Counted from the first letter of the stretch, positions 12,323 to 25,236 are shown. The stretch is DNA of 64,000 nt from Salticus scenicus (GCA_963930645.1 OZ005652.1:323110738-323174737); one strand, 5' to 3'. A program made the numbers and translations. The notes: generated from the sequence alone by a model not told the origin.

Positions 12323-13218
12323 CAAAATCTAATTTTTTATCTAAAGATTATTTAGAAATTTCCGAATCCAAAGATTTATTTTATTTTATTTTTTAAAACT
12401 ATGAATTCGTAATCACAACCTAAAATACAATACAATATTTCCATTACTTAGAGTAGTTGAGTAATAGAAGTAAAAATTATAAAAATCATTTTTATGAAAC
12501 GAAATTTTATGAAAGAGCAGCTTTTATGAATTTGACTGTTATAAAAATGTTCATGAAATTTATAGGTATTAATTTTATAAATTTGAATTATGTGAAAGGA
12601 TCCTTTTTATGGATTTTTGATTATTGGAATTTTTTAAAAGTGCCACATAATTAGAATTATAATTTATATATTGTCTGAATTTATCATTGACTATTCTAAT
12701 TAAAATTTAAATAAAATAGAAGTCTATAAAAATATTTAATAGTAATAATAATAATAATAATAATAATCTGCAGTTCACACGACTTTCATTTGTAATGCAT
12801 TTCAATACCATAAAGACAGATAGCAGTTTAAAACACAAAATTAATAAGGTAAGATAATAAAGTTCAAGCTAGTTTGGAAATAATCTAAAATAGGTTTCGG
12901 AAGAATTTTAGGGACTACTAGATACCATTAAAATATACCATCATATAATTTTTTATTACTTATACAATGTTTATAGCGTAAAAAACATAAAATTTGTAAA
13001 TCAAATAACATTTCCCATTGCGTAAGGTAGTCCTTGTTTCAATAAACTACCCTAAATTTAATGTTTAAAATTTTGTTCTAAATAAAATTAAATTTTGGAT
13101 ACGATCCCCCTCCCCGTGCATTGCGGATTTCATATTTTATCCAAAATGGTCAACTGCAAAACAGCGATGGCCTTTTTTGCAGTTTGAAAGAAATAATTCT
13201 CTCGCTCTAGTAAAACTG

Positions 13219-13249
<31 letters not shown>

Positions 13250-13887
13250 ATTTAGTTTTGTGCCAAAGGCATCCTATAATCATAAAAATGATTTGTAGTT
13301 TTTTATAAAGCTTGACAAAAAATTCAAAAAATCCTGATAGTTGATACGTAAATTTATTCATTATGTTTACGAAATTAGTATTTAATTAATAATTAAAATT
13401 GAGTAATTTTCATTAAATTTCATTTAATGTAACTTTTCTATATAATTAAAAATAATTCTTATATTATTAGTTACATATACATAAAGCGTTAAAAATAAAT
13501 AAATAAATAAGTTATAAAGTTTTGCTCCACAGCAGCGATTACTATTTTAATTTCTTAAAATTTCCATCACAAGTATTACTATTATTTTTCTGTTGCTGCG
13601 AAAGGAAAACAAAAAGTAAAATTGTTTTTATTATCTAACTTGTCTGAAAGAAACAGGTGTCATATCCTAAAAATAATTATAATTAAACTAATTTTAATAA
13701 TTTATGTAAATAAGTGTACCGTAATAATACGTCGTAATAATCAAAGTTTCTTAACAATTTATTTAAATAACATGGCATAGAGGATTCATTTGAAAACTTA
13801 GAGCACGAAATGAGGGGAGAACCAAATACTTAATTCTGAAATGCTGACAAAATTTAAACCGAAATAACAAAAAGAATAAATCATTAG

Positions 13888-13930
<43 letters not shown>

Positions 13931-14231
13931 CGTTATAAAGAAATGTGCATAAAGATTTATATATATATATATAAAAAACACGTTTAACTTTTATTTTATT
14001 TTTTTATATTTTTTTTTCTGTGCCTTTCAAATATTTTCAATATGGAAAATTAGGATTTCCACAAATCACAAATTAGGATAATCTTAAGAGATTGTTACGC
14101 AATTGTTATATTTTTTATTTTTATTATTTTCTATTTATTTATTTATTATTATTTTGTCTTTTGATGTCAAATAAACAAATAAATATATAACAGTTATACT
14201 ATACAATTATAAAAAGGTTATTGTTAATATA
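12323..14231. other. AT-rich non-coding stretch
   Basis: No gene. Simple repeats: AAT run 12743-12767, T run about 13219-13244, an A/T tetranucleotide tract near 13490-13510, and a TA run 13890-13928 with a smaller one at 13959-13972. Confidence 0.6.
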
Positions 14232-14571
14232 CCCAACAAACACAAAAGAGTCGGGCCTCTTTCAGAAGGCGTACGGTATGCCGATACGTGATTATGGCCC
14301 ATATACCACCTTCAGTATCGGTTCCATAAAATTTTTGTCCTCTCCGCCGCAACGTCGCCAAATGGCATTGGTCCATATTTGGATCAGTATCGGATAAATT
14401 TTATCTTACCGGCGTAACATAGTCTATGTGTTTAAAACATTAAATAAAGTGTTTTGGCCCATAAGCGTATTTCCGATCACAAAACAGTCAACGGTTTGCC
14501 GATACTGTTACGATTCCGGACCGAGTACACTTTAACGAATAGATCGGCATGCCGTAATTGCCGATGTTGGG
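14232..14571. mobile_element. GC-rich non-autonomous DNA element with repeated TGCCGAT motif
   Basis: A 340-bp island clearly richer in G+C than both flanks. It starts CCCAACA after a TA and ends TGTTGGG. Just inside, ACGGTATGCCGAT on the left is mirrored by ATCGGCATGCCGT on the right, so the ends are inverted. The word CCGAT/ATCGG recurs many times (TGCCGATACG, AGTATCGG, TTCCGATC, TGCCGATACTG, TTGCCGATG). The CCCAACAA start resembles the MITE at 32287-32587. No reading frame. The terminal duplication is not clear, so the element type is an inference. Confidence 0.6.
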
Positions 14572-15868
14572 CAATGTTTCTCTTGCTTCTCATTGTTTTA
14601 TAGACAAGAAATGGAATATATGAATAATAATAATAATAATAATAATAATAGATTATTGCTTGATAAAAGCAAATGTTAAATTAAATATTTAAAATTTGTG
14701 TGTTTACTTTATAAAAAGGATAGTTGATTAAAAATTATTATTTCGAAAAGTTTCAACCAACAAGACTTAATTCAGTAAGTACTTTCTTTTAAAATATGTT
14801 ATTATCTGATATCTTTCGAAGTTGGCATTTGCTACGCTTTACAGTTACATAGAAAATCCCCCCGTTCCCCATGTTTTTGTAATCCGACTCCATTGTCTGG
14901 TAAAAATGTAGGAGAACATTTTGACAGGTGCTACCCCACCTTCTTTTAGAAACTTCGTGCTGACAGAGATAACGAAAACTGGACGAGTCCAAGTTAATTT
15001 TCACAATGCAGAATTCTCCCGTCTTTAAAGGTTAGAAAATCGAGCTTGGTCTCGTCTCTAAAGGGTTAATGACAATCCAACTAGTTATATCACATTAAAT
15101 ACCATTATATGGAGTGCACACACACTCACACAAGAAAAAAAATGTTTTTAGTGGGGAAAAAAAATTCGTCAATGTTTTTTCTATATGTCCCCAAGAAAAC
15201 TTTTGTTACCAGAATCGAAAACAGCACATCCTTCGCTAAATTGCAGTTTACAGAGAGATCCGTGACGTACCTTATTGAACTATCCAGTGAGAGTGACTCC
15301 TGTTTTAACCGTATGTTTATGAATAATCGAAACAAGTTGTTTTGGTTTTCTGTACAATATTATTATTAACATGACAAAAAAAAAAAAAAAAAGAGAGAGA
15401 GAGAGAGAGAGATACAAAATCAGCCAAGAAAATTAATTTGATATTTCTATTTTTTTTTTTTTTTTCTTTTCAGAGTACATTTAGCAGTTGGGTGATTTTG
15501 AAATGTAGTGCCTTTTTTAGTTTTAGATGATTTGAAAAATTAATTTAGATTAAACATAAAAACTTACCTATTCCACATACGTTACAGTTTTCAAAGCAGG
15601 TAATCATTTCCGGGTTTATTTATTTCTATTTTAGAAATTTCAAACAGTGTCTTGGCAAGTGATTACTTTTCTCATAAGTGTTTTCTTTAAAAAACATTCT
15701 GTAAATTTTTTTGTATCAATACTTAGTTTAACAAACCTAGTTTTGATATCTTAAATACTTAGTTTTAATCAAAATTTATATCAATATTTATTTGATTTAA
15801 CAATTGTAAGTTTTGAAAAAGCAACCTATTAGTTCATGAGTGTTACTTTGTTACTTAAATAAAGGTTA
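14572..15868. other. AT-rich stretch with a GC-richer patch
   Basis: It contains an AAT run at 14622-14651, a GC-richer unassigned patch at about 14800-15067 ending in AAAGGGTTAA, and an A run then GA run at 15374-15412. Overlapping open frames on both strands here are short and unlike known proteins, so I do not call them. Confidence 0.5.
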
Positions 15869-16090
15869 TACAGTCGGCTGCAAAATTATTCGAGCACTAG
15901 CCAATAATGCCTATATTTAAAAAGTACACTTAAGACTGTTTTGCTAAGTAAATCCTTGTCGAATCATGTTCTTAGACTGATTAAGAACATGACTCGATAA
16001 GGATTTATTTAACAAAGCTGTATTAAGTGTACTTTTTTTTTTTTGGCAAGGATTATTGCTAGTTCTCGAATAATTTTGCAGCCGACTGTA
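15869..16090. mobile_element. Tc1/mariner-type MITE (family 1, copy 2)
   Basis: A 222-bp foldback with terminal TA dinucleotides. The left end is TACAGTCGGCTGCAAAATTA and the right end is its near-perfect complement. The centre carries TAAGAACATGACTCGATAAG, closely related to the centre of 2860-3076, so the two are members of one family. Non-coding. Confidence 0.85.
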
Positions 16091-16384
16091 ACTTTAAATA
16101 AAAAGCTATGTAAATAAAACATAATGGTTTTTGTGACATATATAATGAATAATTAGAAACTTTTATGTATAAGTTATTTTTATACACTAGCAAATGCATT
16201 CTTGCAATGCCGATATTTAGGTTAAAGTAACACTCAAGAGGAGTAGCCGTGATAGGTAATAACACTCATAAGACACATTAGCAATCGTGTTGTAATAATG
16301 TTATGAAAAGCTAATTTATAATAATTGAGATAAATCAACATTCATTACATTAAATATTTTGTTATATTAAAAGAAAATAATAAT
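16091..16384. other. AT-rich non-coding stretch
   Basis: Nothing recognisable beyond an AAT-rich tract near 16375-16390. Confidence 0.5.
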
Positions 16385-16922
16385 AATAAACCATCATCAC
16401 TAATTTCCCTTCAGAGTTTAAAAAAAAAAAAGTATTATTTAATTATAATACTTATGGAAAATATCTTTCATTTTTAGTATGGTCTGTGGAATTACAGAAA
16501 TAATTAGTTCAAAATCTACATAAGCATTATAATTTTCATTCAGTTTAAATAAAGCGTTTTATTCAAAAATATTTGGATTTATTTGGCGCGGTTTAGCCTG
16601 ATTTCGACCTTGTGCAAATAAAAGTCAAGAACCAAACAACCGTAAATATTTAGAGCATGATTATTAATTCCCTTTCAGAGTTTAAAAAAAAAGTATTATT
16701 TAATCATAAATCTTATGTAAAATATTAGCTATCATTTTTGGTATGGGCTGGGGAATAATGGAAATAATTTGTTCAAAATCTACACAAACAATATAATTTT
16801 TATTCAATTTCAACAAAGCGTTTTGTGCAGAAATATTTAAAATTGTTTGGTGCAGTATGTTTTTATTAGGACCTTGCACCAATAAAAGTCACCAACCAAC
16901 CAATCACAAATATTTAGAAATA
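16385..16922. repeat. Diverged tandem duplication, two ~264-bp units
   Basis: TTCAGAGTTTAAAAAAA at 16410 recurs as TTTCAGAGTTTAAAAAAA at 16674. The order of shared words is then the same in both units: AGTATTATTTAAT, GGAAATAATT or AGAAATAATT, TTCAAAATCTACA, AAGCGTTTT, AATATTT, GACCTTG, AATAAAAGTCA, AATATTTAGA. Spacing between matching words is about 264 bp. Identity is perhaps 75%, so the duplication is old. No coding potential is shared by the two units. Confidence 0.75.
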
Positions 16923-19214
16923 TCACTTTTATTTCAGTCTCCATGAAAAAGGCGACTGATAAAATGCATTGTGTCCGAATTTAATTTTCTCTTCAGCTTA
17001 CAAATTTGTCAAGTACAAATGTACTAGTTTTGTTTTCGATTGTGGAAAGAATTTTTCTTTTTATTGTTGTTTTGTAGGATTACATTTTCAGACTTATCTG
17101 TTTCTACAAAATTTATGAGTCTTCATTTATTTTACTACTTGAATTGATGTATATTAATTCTTTAATTGATCTGTTAATTCAATTTTGTGCAAGAAATCTT
17201 ACTCTGTGCATTAAAACCACACTAAATAAATTTCTTTCTGTTCAGTCATTTCGAATACAGAAGCAGAAAATTGGTTGATGCAAGATTTTTCTATATTATT
17301 AATTATTATTTAGTGATTTTTTTGCATTCTACTAATAGTTTTCAATTTTTTCAGGTATGAAATTAGAAATCTCATGGTTTTAATTTTCAGACATATAATA
17401 ATGACTCATTTTGAAATTTTTCTTCAAAAAGGAATATAAATTGTTTCATCTGTTATGTTAACTCTATCATGTTATACAATCATTCGCGTTTCTCGAGTGT
17501 TTCTCCAACAATATCTGCAGCTTTCTATCAATAAAATTCTCCGAAATATGACAAAGAACCAAATATATATCAAAGATGAAACAAAATGTAAACAAGAACT
17601 TTTTTTTTCTTTTGACAGTACTAAGAAAATTGTCCATAGAAAAGTGGGGAAGAAGTTTCGTTTAGAGAACCTTTCTTTTAACAGCTTGAAAATAAAGATA
17701 AGATGTTCCTATGAAGCTGTTAGACTATGATCTAAAAAAAAAAAAAAAAAAAAAAAATCAATGATCGAAGCAAAAATAATTATCTTTCCTGTCACATACA
17801 GAATGCATGTATGAACGGTTACTTGAATACAGAATGACAAGTTTGTACTTATTTTTATAATTTTCAGTCAGTTTTCTGAAAAAATAAAACAGGATTACTG
17901 CCTTATTTGACTTATAATTATTTTTTCAATCTTTAAATGCATATCTTCAAGGCATGTTTTTTTAAACTATTTGATATCTTTCAGAGAGTAATCCTGGGAT
18001 CAGTATAAATGAAATTAATATTTCCTTTTTTACACATTTTATTTTCTTCATTAAATTTTCTGTCCTTTTTTACTTTTCCTTTTCAACGCTTTTTCTTTCT
18101 ATACAAATGATATAGATATTATTTTATCTTTGTTTTGCAGACAATGATTGTCTATACATTTAGAAGACATTTTGTAACATGCTTAAAACTCAATTATGCT
18201 TACATTAAAATTTTGTGTCAGTGTTCGTTTTATGTATAAAGATAACAAAATGCATGCCCTAAATCAGATATTAATACAGTCATGAGTCAAAGCAAACGTG
18301 TTATCTATAACTGCAGATTAATTACTAATTGGATAAAGTAAATAATGAGTGTTACTCTGTTGTCTTCAGTGTTACTTTTTCTAAGTAATATTCATGAGGA
18401 TTCTTAAAGAAATCTCTTCACTAGAATAGATTTTTAAGTCTTTTCTTGAAAATTCACGAAAGCCTCTTAATTAGTGAACAAAAGATACACTATTGTTTAA
18501 TTTCATTAATTTAATATTGTAAAAATTAATCTAAAATAAATAGGTAACACTCGTGGCAGGTAATAATTATACTTACTATATTGAAGTGCACATACCAATG
18601 TACAACAATTAAAAAATAAAATTATCCAGTTCTAGACTTGTGTATTATAAGAAGGAACAACATTGCTTTCTTATTACAATTACCTAATGCAGCATACAAA
18701 CATTTTGCAAGTAAATAATAATTTATTTGAAGTGACACTCAGGAGGTGCATGTGAAGGAACAAAATGTACGTAAGTTTCAAAATGTCAGATTAGTATTTT
18801 ATTCAAATCGATTCCATTTTTATTTGATGGACACATGTTGCTTTATATTTTATATCATATGTAACATAAACAAATATTTTGTAATATATATAAAAAAAGA
18901 AAAAAAAATCCAGTTTATGTAGATATTTTTAATTCATAACAAGTAAATTTCCATAATTTGCTATCTAAAATATGAGAAAAAGACTATTAATTTTACAATT
19001 GTGAAAACAATAATAATTCTTTCAAATAAGTATAAAACATTGCATCGCTTCATGCTTTTACAGTACTAAAATAATAATTTTATTAATATGAAATTAAGAT
19101 AAATGTCAAACTAGCAGTTGATTTGAAAATCGCTCAATTAAATAAGTATAACAAGAAAAATACAATTGAATTATTTCATTTTACACTTATTAATTTTTTA
19201 TTAGTTAAAAAAAA
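16923..19214. other. AT-rich non-coding stretch
   Basis: No supported gene. A 26-bp A run at about 17732-17757 follows an open frame of 91 codons (17455-17730) that matches no family I know and has the composition of random AT-rich DNA. Confidence 0.5.
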
Positions 19215-19225
19215 TTCACATTATG

Positions 19226-19458
19226 GTATCGTTTGGTATTGGGATTAAAGCCGATTGATTGCACTAGGGTCCTAGGCCTGGGGGGGGAGTTCCCTTAATG
19301 GGGGTCTTTCTGAGAAGTCCTAGCCTGTATTTACGCACGTCTCAGAGAAAACCACGGAAAACTCCGAACGGCTAGGCCGGAGAGCACGACCTAGGGTCGA
19401 ACCCGGCACCTCACGTCTACCATCTTTGAGCGCAGAGCCGCTCAGTCGCTAGTGGGCC
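19226..19458 (-). repeat. tRNA-derived SINE (family B, copy 1) with 11-bp target-site duplications
   Basis: A 233-bp insertion flanked by the perfect duplication TTCACATTATG (19215-19225 and 19459-19469). Read on the minus strand, the head contains an A-box-like AGCGACTGAGCGGC and a B-box-like GGGTTCGACCC, in the arrangement of a class II (Leu/Ser-like) tRNA. The body contains GTTTTCCGTGGTTTTCTC and GGTCCTAGG-type words also found at 62825-63050 and 63480-63701. Confidence 0.85.
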
Positions 19459-19469
19459 TTCACATTATG

Positions 19470-20100
19470 CGAACACATTTCAATAATTTGCAATAACAAT
19501 AATTGTCACAGAATTTGCAGTTACAATTTCGTTTGTTATAACTTAATTCCTGTAATTCATTAAAATTTTTAAAAATTACTTTGAAAGGCCTTTTTCAAAT
19601 GAAACATCCTGAATTACATACAATTGAGATAATGTTATCCTGTGTACTGAATATGCTACAATTAAAAAATTCTTGCGCTGGTCAGCTTCATGAATGGTTT
19701 GTTTAATAAAATACATTTACATAAACTAACCATTGGTTTAGCCGATGACTTTTTTATATAGAATAAAATAGCAAACTAATGTAAATTTAATACATTTTGA
19801 GTATCATATCTAAGCATGGTTTAGGTTTTTACGTAATACAATCTTACTTAAAGATCTATACTTCAGTTTAATAAGAGTAACTGTTTTTTTTTTTTTTTTT
19901 TAAGGGGAAAAAAAAGTTTTGATTATTTAAAGTATTTCAAAATTTCATTTAGCTTGAAAAATTAAGCAAAATTATCTGTCCTAAAACTAGCATATTTTGG
20001 CCAACACATTCTTATACAAATTCACTCAGCAGAAATAATTTATTAAAATGATCTACTACCATAATGATTGCGGACAATTTTCATCTTAGAGAAAACTAAC
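19470..20100. other. AT-rich non-coding stretch
   Basis: Nothing recognisable apart from a T run near 19886-19902. Confidence 0.5.
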
Positions 20101-20860
20101 ACTAAATATAGAAAGAAAGACAGTTTTCACGATGGCTATTTCACATATCAAGTTTCGCACAGTTATATACTATGGCAGAAGAAATATAACCTTTCCGTTC
20201 TCGTAGAAAATTGCAGTATAGCAGCGTCACCTACTGTCTGATATGTATCCAAATTTAATCAGCATAATGTCACGTAATGGCCTTCTCACATATAAAGTTT
20301 TGTTTGATTATATGCAATAGAACATTAGATATAGCCTTCCCTTAATCAGATATTGCTACATAGCAGCGCCACCTGATGAGTGATTGGAACCAAAAAGTTT
20401 AAAGGCACTAACTTATGTCAAGGTGCATCTACTTATAAATTTATATGCAATACTGTGCAGTAGTTCTTGAGATGTAGCTTTAAGTTGTGGAAATCAGTGT
20501 ATAGCTCTCTAAAGGTTAAAATCGCTGAAAACCGCTGCATAGTGGTGAGCGGCCACCTTCCGTCTTAGAATCTTAGAATCAGTGTATAGCAGCGCACCCC
20601 ATTTACACCGAAAGTTGACAGGGACTAAATTACATCAAGATGCATGTATATTTAAATTTATATGTAATTATGTGCAACATAGTTCCTGAAATACAGTCGC
20701 CATAAATTTCTGTCACACACAGACAGACGGACGAAAAGACACTTTCTAAAAATTGCCAAATATTATTTTAGATCTCTCCAAACGTGTAAATCCATCGATA
20801 AAAGGAAGTCGATATTTTTTTACAAAACCAATACCATTTTCTACTGAATGTCAAAGAAAG
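20101..20860. repeat. Composite repeat with internal direct repeats
   Basis: Words of the type TAGCAGCGYCACC recur at about 20219, 20354 and 20588. Each is followed by related text (aaagtt...cactaa, tatgtcaagg or catcaagatg, ATGCATNTA, tttatatg, gtgca, TAGTTCNTGA). A CACACACAGACAGACGGACG tail sits at about 20715-20734, then CTCTCCAAACGTGTAAATCC and an AAAGAAAGTAAA-like end near 20850. The order tandem units, simple-repeat tail, conserved 3' block matches 26187-27184, so both seem to be non-autonomous elements of one class. The ends are not firmly defined. Confidence 0.45.
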
Positions 20861-22980
20861 TAAATAATTAAACACAAAATTACCTTTTACATTTTGAATT
20901 GAATAATTATGGCTCAAAAATATTAAATGTCTAAAGGTAAATATTGTAACATCTTCAGCTTTAATCATTATTATAAAATGAAAACATATTTACATTTTTC
21001 AATAAATAAATAAATAAATAATTATATATGAACTTATACAGCATAAAGTATCCATTCAGAAATTTTTAATATCTTTGAAGTTTTGAAAATAGAGTTATTG
21101 ATTAATACTTCTTCAGTAAAGTTTGAAAAGTAAGTAATAAAATATTTAATTTGATATTCATTAGTTAATCATTTTCGCCGAAACTTTTCATAGACATATT
21201 CCATTTTAGGGTCTTTCATCGATTTTATTTTCCCCTAAAATTCAACGCGTGGTTTTTATTTTGTCATCAAATGAAAAGTCACATTCCAGATAATAAAAGT
21301 TTTATGTTTACAGCGCCACCTTCCTTCTTCGATTTTCTGCGCTTCCTGGAATGCCGCGAGCGGATGATTTCTCAGTCAGTTTTCACTTGATCTGTTTGTC
21401 AAGCGGGTTACTCTATCCATTCTCACATCTGCGCTTAATACGTTTAGTTTCATTAGCTTCAACCGTCCGACAATAACGTAGAAATATTTTTACAAATAAT
21501 GTATGGCTAATATTATCAAAGAAATAATTGCTTATGCTATAAAAAAATAAAAATGAACTTTTAAAATTTAGTTTGGAATACTTAGAGAAGATGCAAAAAA
21601 TTAAGATATAAAAAGGTATGAAACATATTAATTACTTTAAACATTTAAGAAGAAATCTAAGAAGAATCTTATGGTGTAAAAGAAATTACATAGTGCTGAA
21701 TTAATCAATGTTTCCACATAAAAATTTAACTCAATATACAATATGTATATTTTTTAAAATTATTACAGATAATTACTAATTTAAATTAGTTTTTATTTAT
21801 AAAAAGACTTTAGAAAGAAGATGTTTCAAAAATAAAGATATATATATACATTTATATATAATATTTAACAAAAGAAATATTACCAATAATTTATTTTGAA
21901 ATTTATTATCAAAATTCTATTTAAAGAGGACTCCGGTTTTTAGATAATTATTTGAAAATTATTAACCCATTTTTAATAATTTTGAAACGACTGGATATTT
22001 GTTGTTGTAGCATAAGATATGTTTGTTCCAAAGTAAAAAAAAAAAAAATTCAGTAAATATTGTAGTAATTTAGCATTTCGGAACATTTTGTTGGAGAAAA
22101 GTTTTACGCATATTAGCAATTATGAAAGCTCAGTTTTCTACAGTTTCTGTGCACTAAATGTAACTTCGACTTTGTAAGAATGATTATTTAACGAAAGCTG
22201 TTACTTTCAGCAAATTGAAATAAAAGAGCTCCTACGTAGTACAAACAACAATTTTATTGTACATATGAAAACTGTGAGTGTATTTAAATTTTTTTGTAAA
22301 AATTAAATATAACATGCTTATGATTGAAAGTTGATTATAACATGATTATTATTGAAAGTTAATAATAATAATTATTACATATAATACGATTTATAACATG
22401 TTATAAGTGGAAAGAAAAAATAGGTAAAATGTTTAAAAGAACTAATTACTAATTTCTACAGTTTTTTATTGAATAAAAATGTGTTCATAACACAGAAAAA
22501 TTATATGTATTTATTCGCACTTAAATATTAAAAAAATGTATAATATACATTAATACGAAATTCAGTTGATTTATTTTACCAAATTTTTTTATATTTTTTC
22601 TAAAAACTCTGAAAAAAGAAATATATATATATATTTTTCCCACAATCGAAACAGATTTTTTTTTAACTTAAATTTATTTAAGTCTAATTTAATTAAAAAA
22701 ATTATCAATGCATTTTAGAGCGATTATTATTATTTTAACAATTTTATTATTATTTTAATTAATTATTATTTTGAATTATTACATTTATACTATACTTTAG
22801 AAACTTATTATTATTTAAACTTATTAATCTAACAATTTTATTTTTACATAAAAAAATTATTTATGTTTTTTTGTTTTGACATAAAGATCAACTGAAAATA
22901 AATAAATAAATAAATAAAACCATGCAATTAAATTAATATAGAGTATTTATTTTTCTTTATTGTATGATAAAGGTGGTCTT
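20861..22980. other. Upstream region of the receptor gene
   Basis: AT-rich. One notably GC-richer island at about 21310-21480 (with CTGCGCTTCCTGG and GCCGCGAGCGG) carries a TCAGTCAGTT initiator-like motif near 21372. It could be a promoter or first 5' UTR exon for the receptor gene, but its opening CAGCGCCACCTTCC also matches the repeat words at 20.2-20.6 kb. The rest holds only AT-rich simple sequence. Confidence 0.3.
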
Positions 22981-23087
22981 AAGAATTGTTTTTCACTTAA
23001 AATGTGTAATTTCTTGTGTAACGATATGTAACTGTTAAAGTGATGAGAAAGTAATAATGATAACAAACAATTACATAAACTAATAAA

Positions 23088-24185
23088 ATGGAGGAAAACG
23101 ATACATACGTTTATGATAACATGACTATAACTTTTCCAGAGATCACAACATTTGAATTTATTACGGAAGGCGTAATATTAACATCTCTTGGTGTCTTAGG
23201 AATTATTGGTAATGTTATTTCATTAATTATTTTGTCAAGGCCAGAAATGCGATCTTCGGTGAATTGCGGCCTACAAGGCCTTGCATTTTTCGACACAATA
23301 GTGTTAATATCATCTGTGACTATGTTAGGACTTCATAAGCTGGGCTACAGAATGACAATTCTTTACCGGTATACTTTTGAAATGTTTCCGTTCGTAGTAA
23401 TGGTTGCATACCCTATTGGTCTCATTGCACAAACCGGATCTGTTTGGACAACAGTTGGTGTTACGGTTGAAAGATATGTTGCAGTTTGCCATCCTCTGAA
23501 GGCTAGATTCTTGTGCACATACAGGAGAGCACGTGTATTTAATTTGCTAATCGTAATATTTGCTTTATGCTACAACATACCGAGGTTTTGGGAAATAAAT
23601 GTTAGACAAGTTCTAGACCCCGAAACTAATTCAAGTGTGTATATTGCTCAAGCAAGCGAATTCAGAAAAAATAAGTTATATTACGAAGTCTATTACATAT
23701 GGTTATATCTATTTGTGATGTATTTTATTCCATTTCTTACACTGGCTATACTTAATATATTTATATGGAAGGCGGTACAACATGCAAACAAAGACAGACA
23801 AAGACTTACCAGAAGAGAAGAAAAAGAAATAGGTCTTGCTATGATGCTTATATGTGTCGTTGCCATATTCTTTGTGTGTAATATTCTCGCATTATTGATA
23901 AATATCCTCGAATGTTTCGATTTAGTCATCCCATCACTTGTCCGTGTTTCAAATCTACTGGTGACATTTAACTCATCCATAAATTTTGTGATTTATTGCA
24001 TTTTTGGCCAAAAATTCAAAAAGATGTTTCTTCACATGTTCTGCGGTTTTCGACGCACCAAAAACCAAAGTTTTACCAGCACACTTCAAGTGACGCACAC
24101 AGAAACTCTACGCAGTGTAGCTCCTCCAGCACTAAGGGTGAAGTCTCTTTCAACTAACGGTATAACAGAAACATCTATTTTGTAA
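23088..24185 (+). CDS. FMRFaR: FMRFamide-receptor-like class A GPCR, single exon
   Basis: A 365-residue rhodopsin-class receptor expected in the plasma membrane of neurons or target tissue, coupling a neuropeptide of the RFamide type to G proteins. Seven hydrophobic segments are visible: about 27-50 (with GN at 41-42), 62-82 (LAFFD, Asp69), 103-127, 150-166, 201-227, 249-273 and 285-304. The DRY motif is ERY at 128-130, NPxxY is NFVIY at 299-303, followed by helix 8 GQKFKKMF. The stretch after ERY (VAVCHPLKARFLCTYRRAR) is characteristic of invertebrate FMRFamide receptors. N-glycosylation sequons lie at N4, N11 and N181. The usual TM3-ECL2 disulfide cysteines are absent, and the tail ends TSIL, which fits a class I PDZ ligand. 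An in-frame TAA lies four codons upstream of the ATG, and the ATG context is AAAATGG. The frame has no introns. Family certain, ligand inferred. Confidence 0.9.
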   Translation: MEENDTYVYDNMTITFPEITTFEFITEGVILTSLGVLGIIGNVISLIILSRPEMRSSVNCGLQGLAFFDTIVLISSVTMLGLHKLGYRMTILYRYTFEMFPFVVMVAYPIGLIAQTGSVWTTVGVTVERYVAVCHPLKARFLCTYRRARVFNLLIVIFALCYNIPRFWEINVRQVLDPETNSSVYIAQASEFRKNKLYYEVYYIWLYLFVMYFIPFLTLAILNIFIWKAVQHANKDRQRLTRREEKEIGLAMMLICVVAIFFVCNILALLINILECFDLVIPSLVRVSNLLVTFNSSINFVIYCIFGQKFKKMFLHMFCGFRRTKNQSFTSTLQVTHTETLRSVAPPALRVKSLSTNGITETSIL

Positions 24186-25205
24186 CTTTGTTGTTTGAAA
24201 GAAATATTACTATTTTATTTAAATATATATTATATATATTATTTAATTTATTTTAATTACATAAAACAAGCTTTATTTTAAAAATGAATTTCATTTGTTG
24301 AAACTGAAATGTATGTATATTTAACAATTTTTTTCATTTCATCATGTATCTTATTATACATTGTATGCACAAGAATGGTAATGTCAGTATTACTTTTGAA
24401 TTTAATATCAGGTGTAAAAATATTCATATGAATATTCTTTGATAAATAAAATATTGCAGTGGAAACTTTCTTAGTATTAAATTACATTTATCTTTTATTT
24501 CTTGCAGAATATTTATAGAAAGTTTTGAATTACGTAAAATGAATAAAATTCAGTAAATAAAATAAATAATATTTTATTATATCTTTTATGTTCTTTAAAT
24601 CTTACAATTATATTTGATGAACTGTTTTATTTTAGAGATAAAAAAATAGCCCTTTCTTTTTTTTAAAGTTTAATTTACATTTAAATAATAAAATATACTA
24701 AAATGTGTTGCTTGTTGTTAAAAATGATCTTTTTCAAACAAATACAAAAAAAAAAAAAATGAAAGAAAGAAAAATGTATTTTTAGAGTTTTAAAAATGAA
24801 CATATAATCTAAACATTTACGTATTATATTGTGCATTGAGAAAATTTATCTTACGTATGAGTAAAATTTTACATAACTATAAACATATGTTCTTCATCAA
24901 TGATATTACACTGTTTCTGTAGTGATAATTGTTTTACTGATAATTTTGTTATAAAATATACTGGTGAAGATATTATAATGATATATATTTTTTTCAATAC
25001 TAAAGATTAAGCAGCGTAGAAAAAAAGTTAAACTATACTTAAATTAACTTCTTCTAAAATTATAAATTATAGAGACATAACAAAGAGGAAATAAATGCAT
25101 ATAATACTTAATATCAGCTAATAAATGTGTTTTATGTCTTCATCTTATAAACACGCGTAGTTTTTTAATCTATCAGAAATATCATGCATTAAAAAATTAA
25201 ATTTA

Positions 25206-25236
<31 letters not shown>

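Noticed and set aside
17455..17730. 91-codon frame followed by a poly(A) tract, as in a retrocopy
   Set aside because: No homology recognised and no target-site duplication found around the A tract. Composition is that of random AT-rich DNA.
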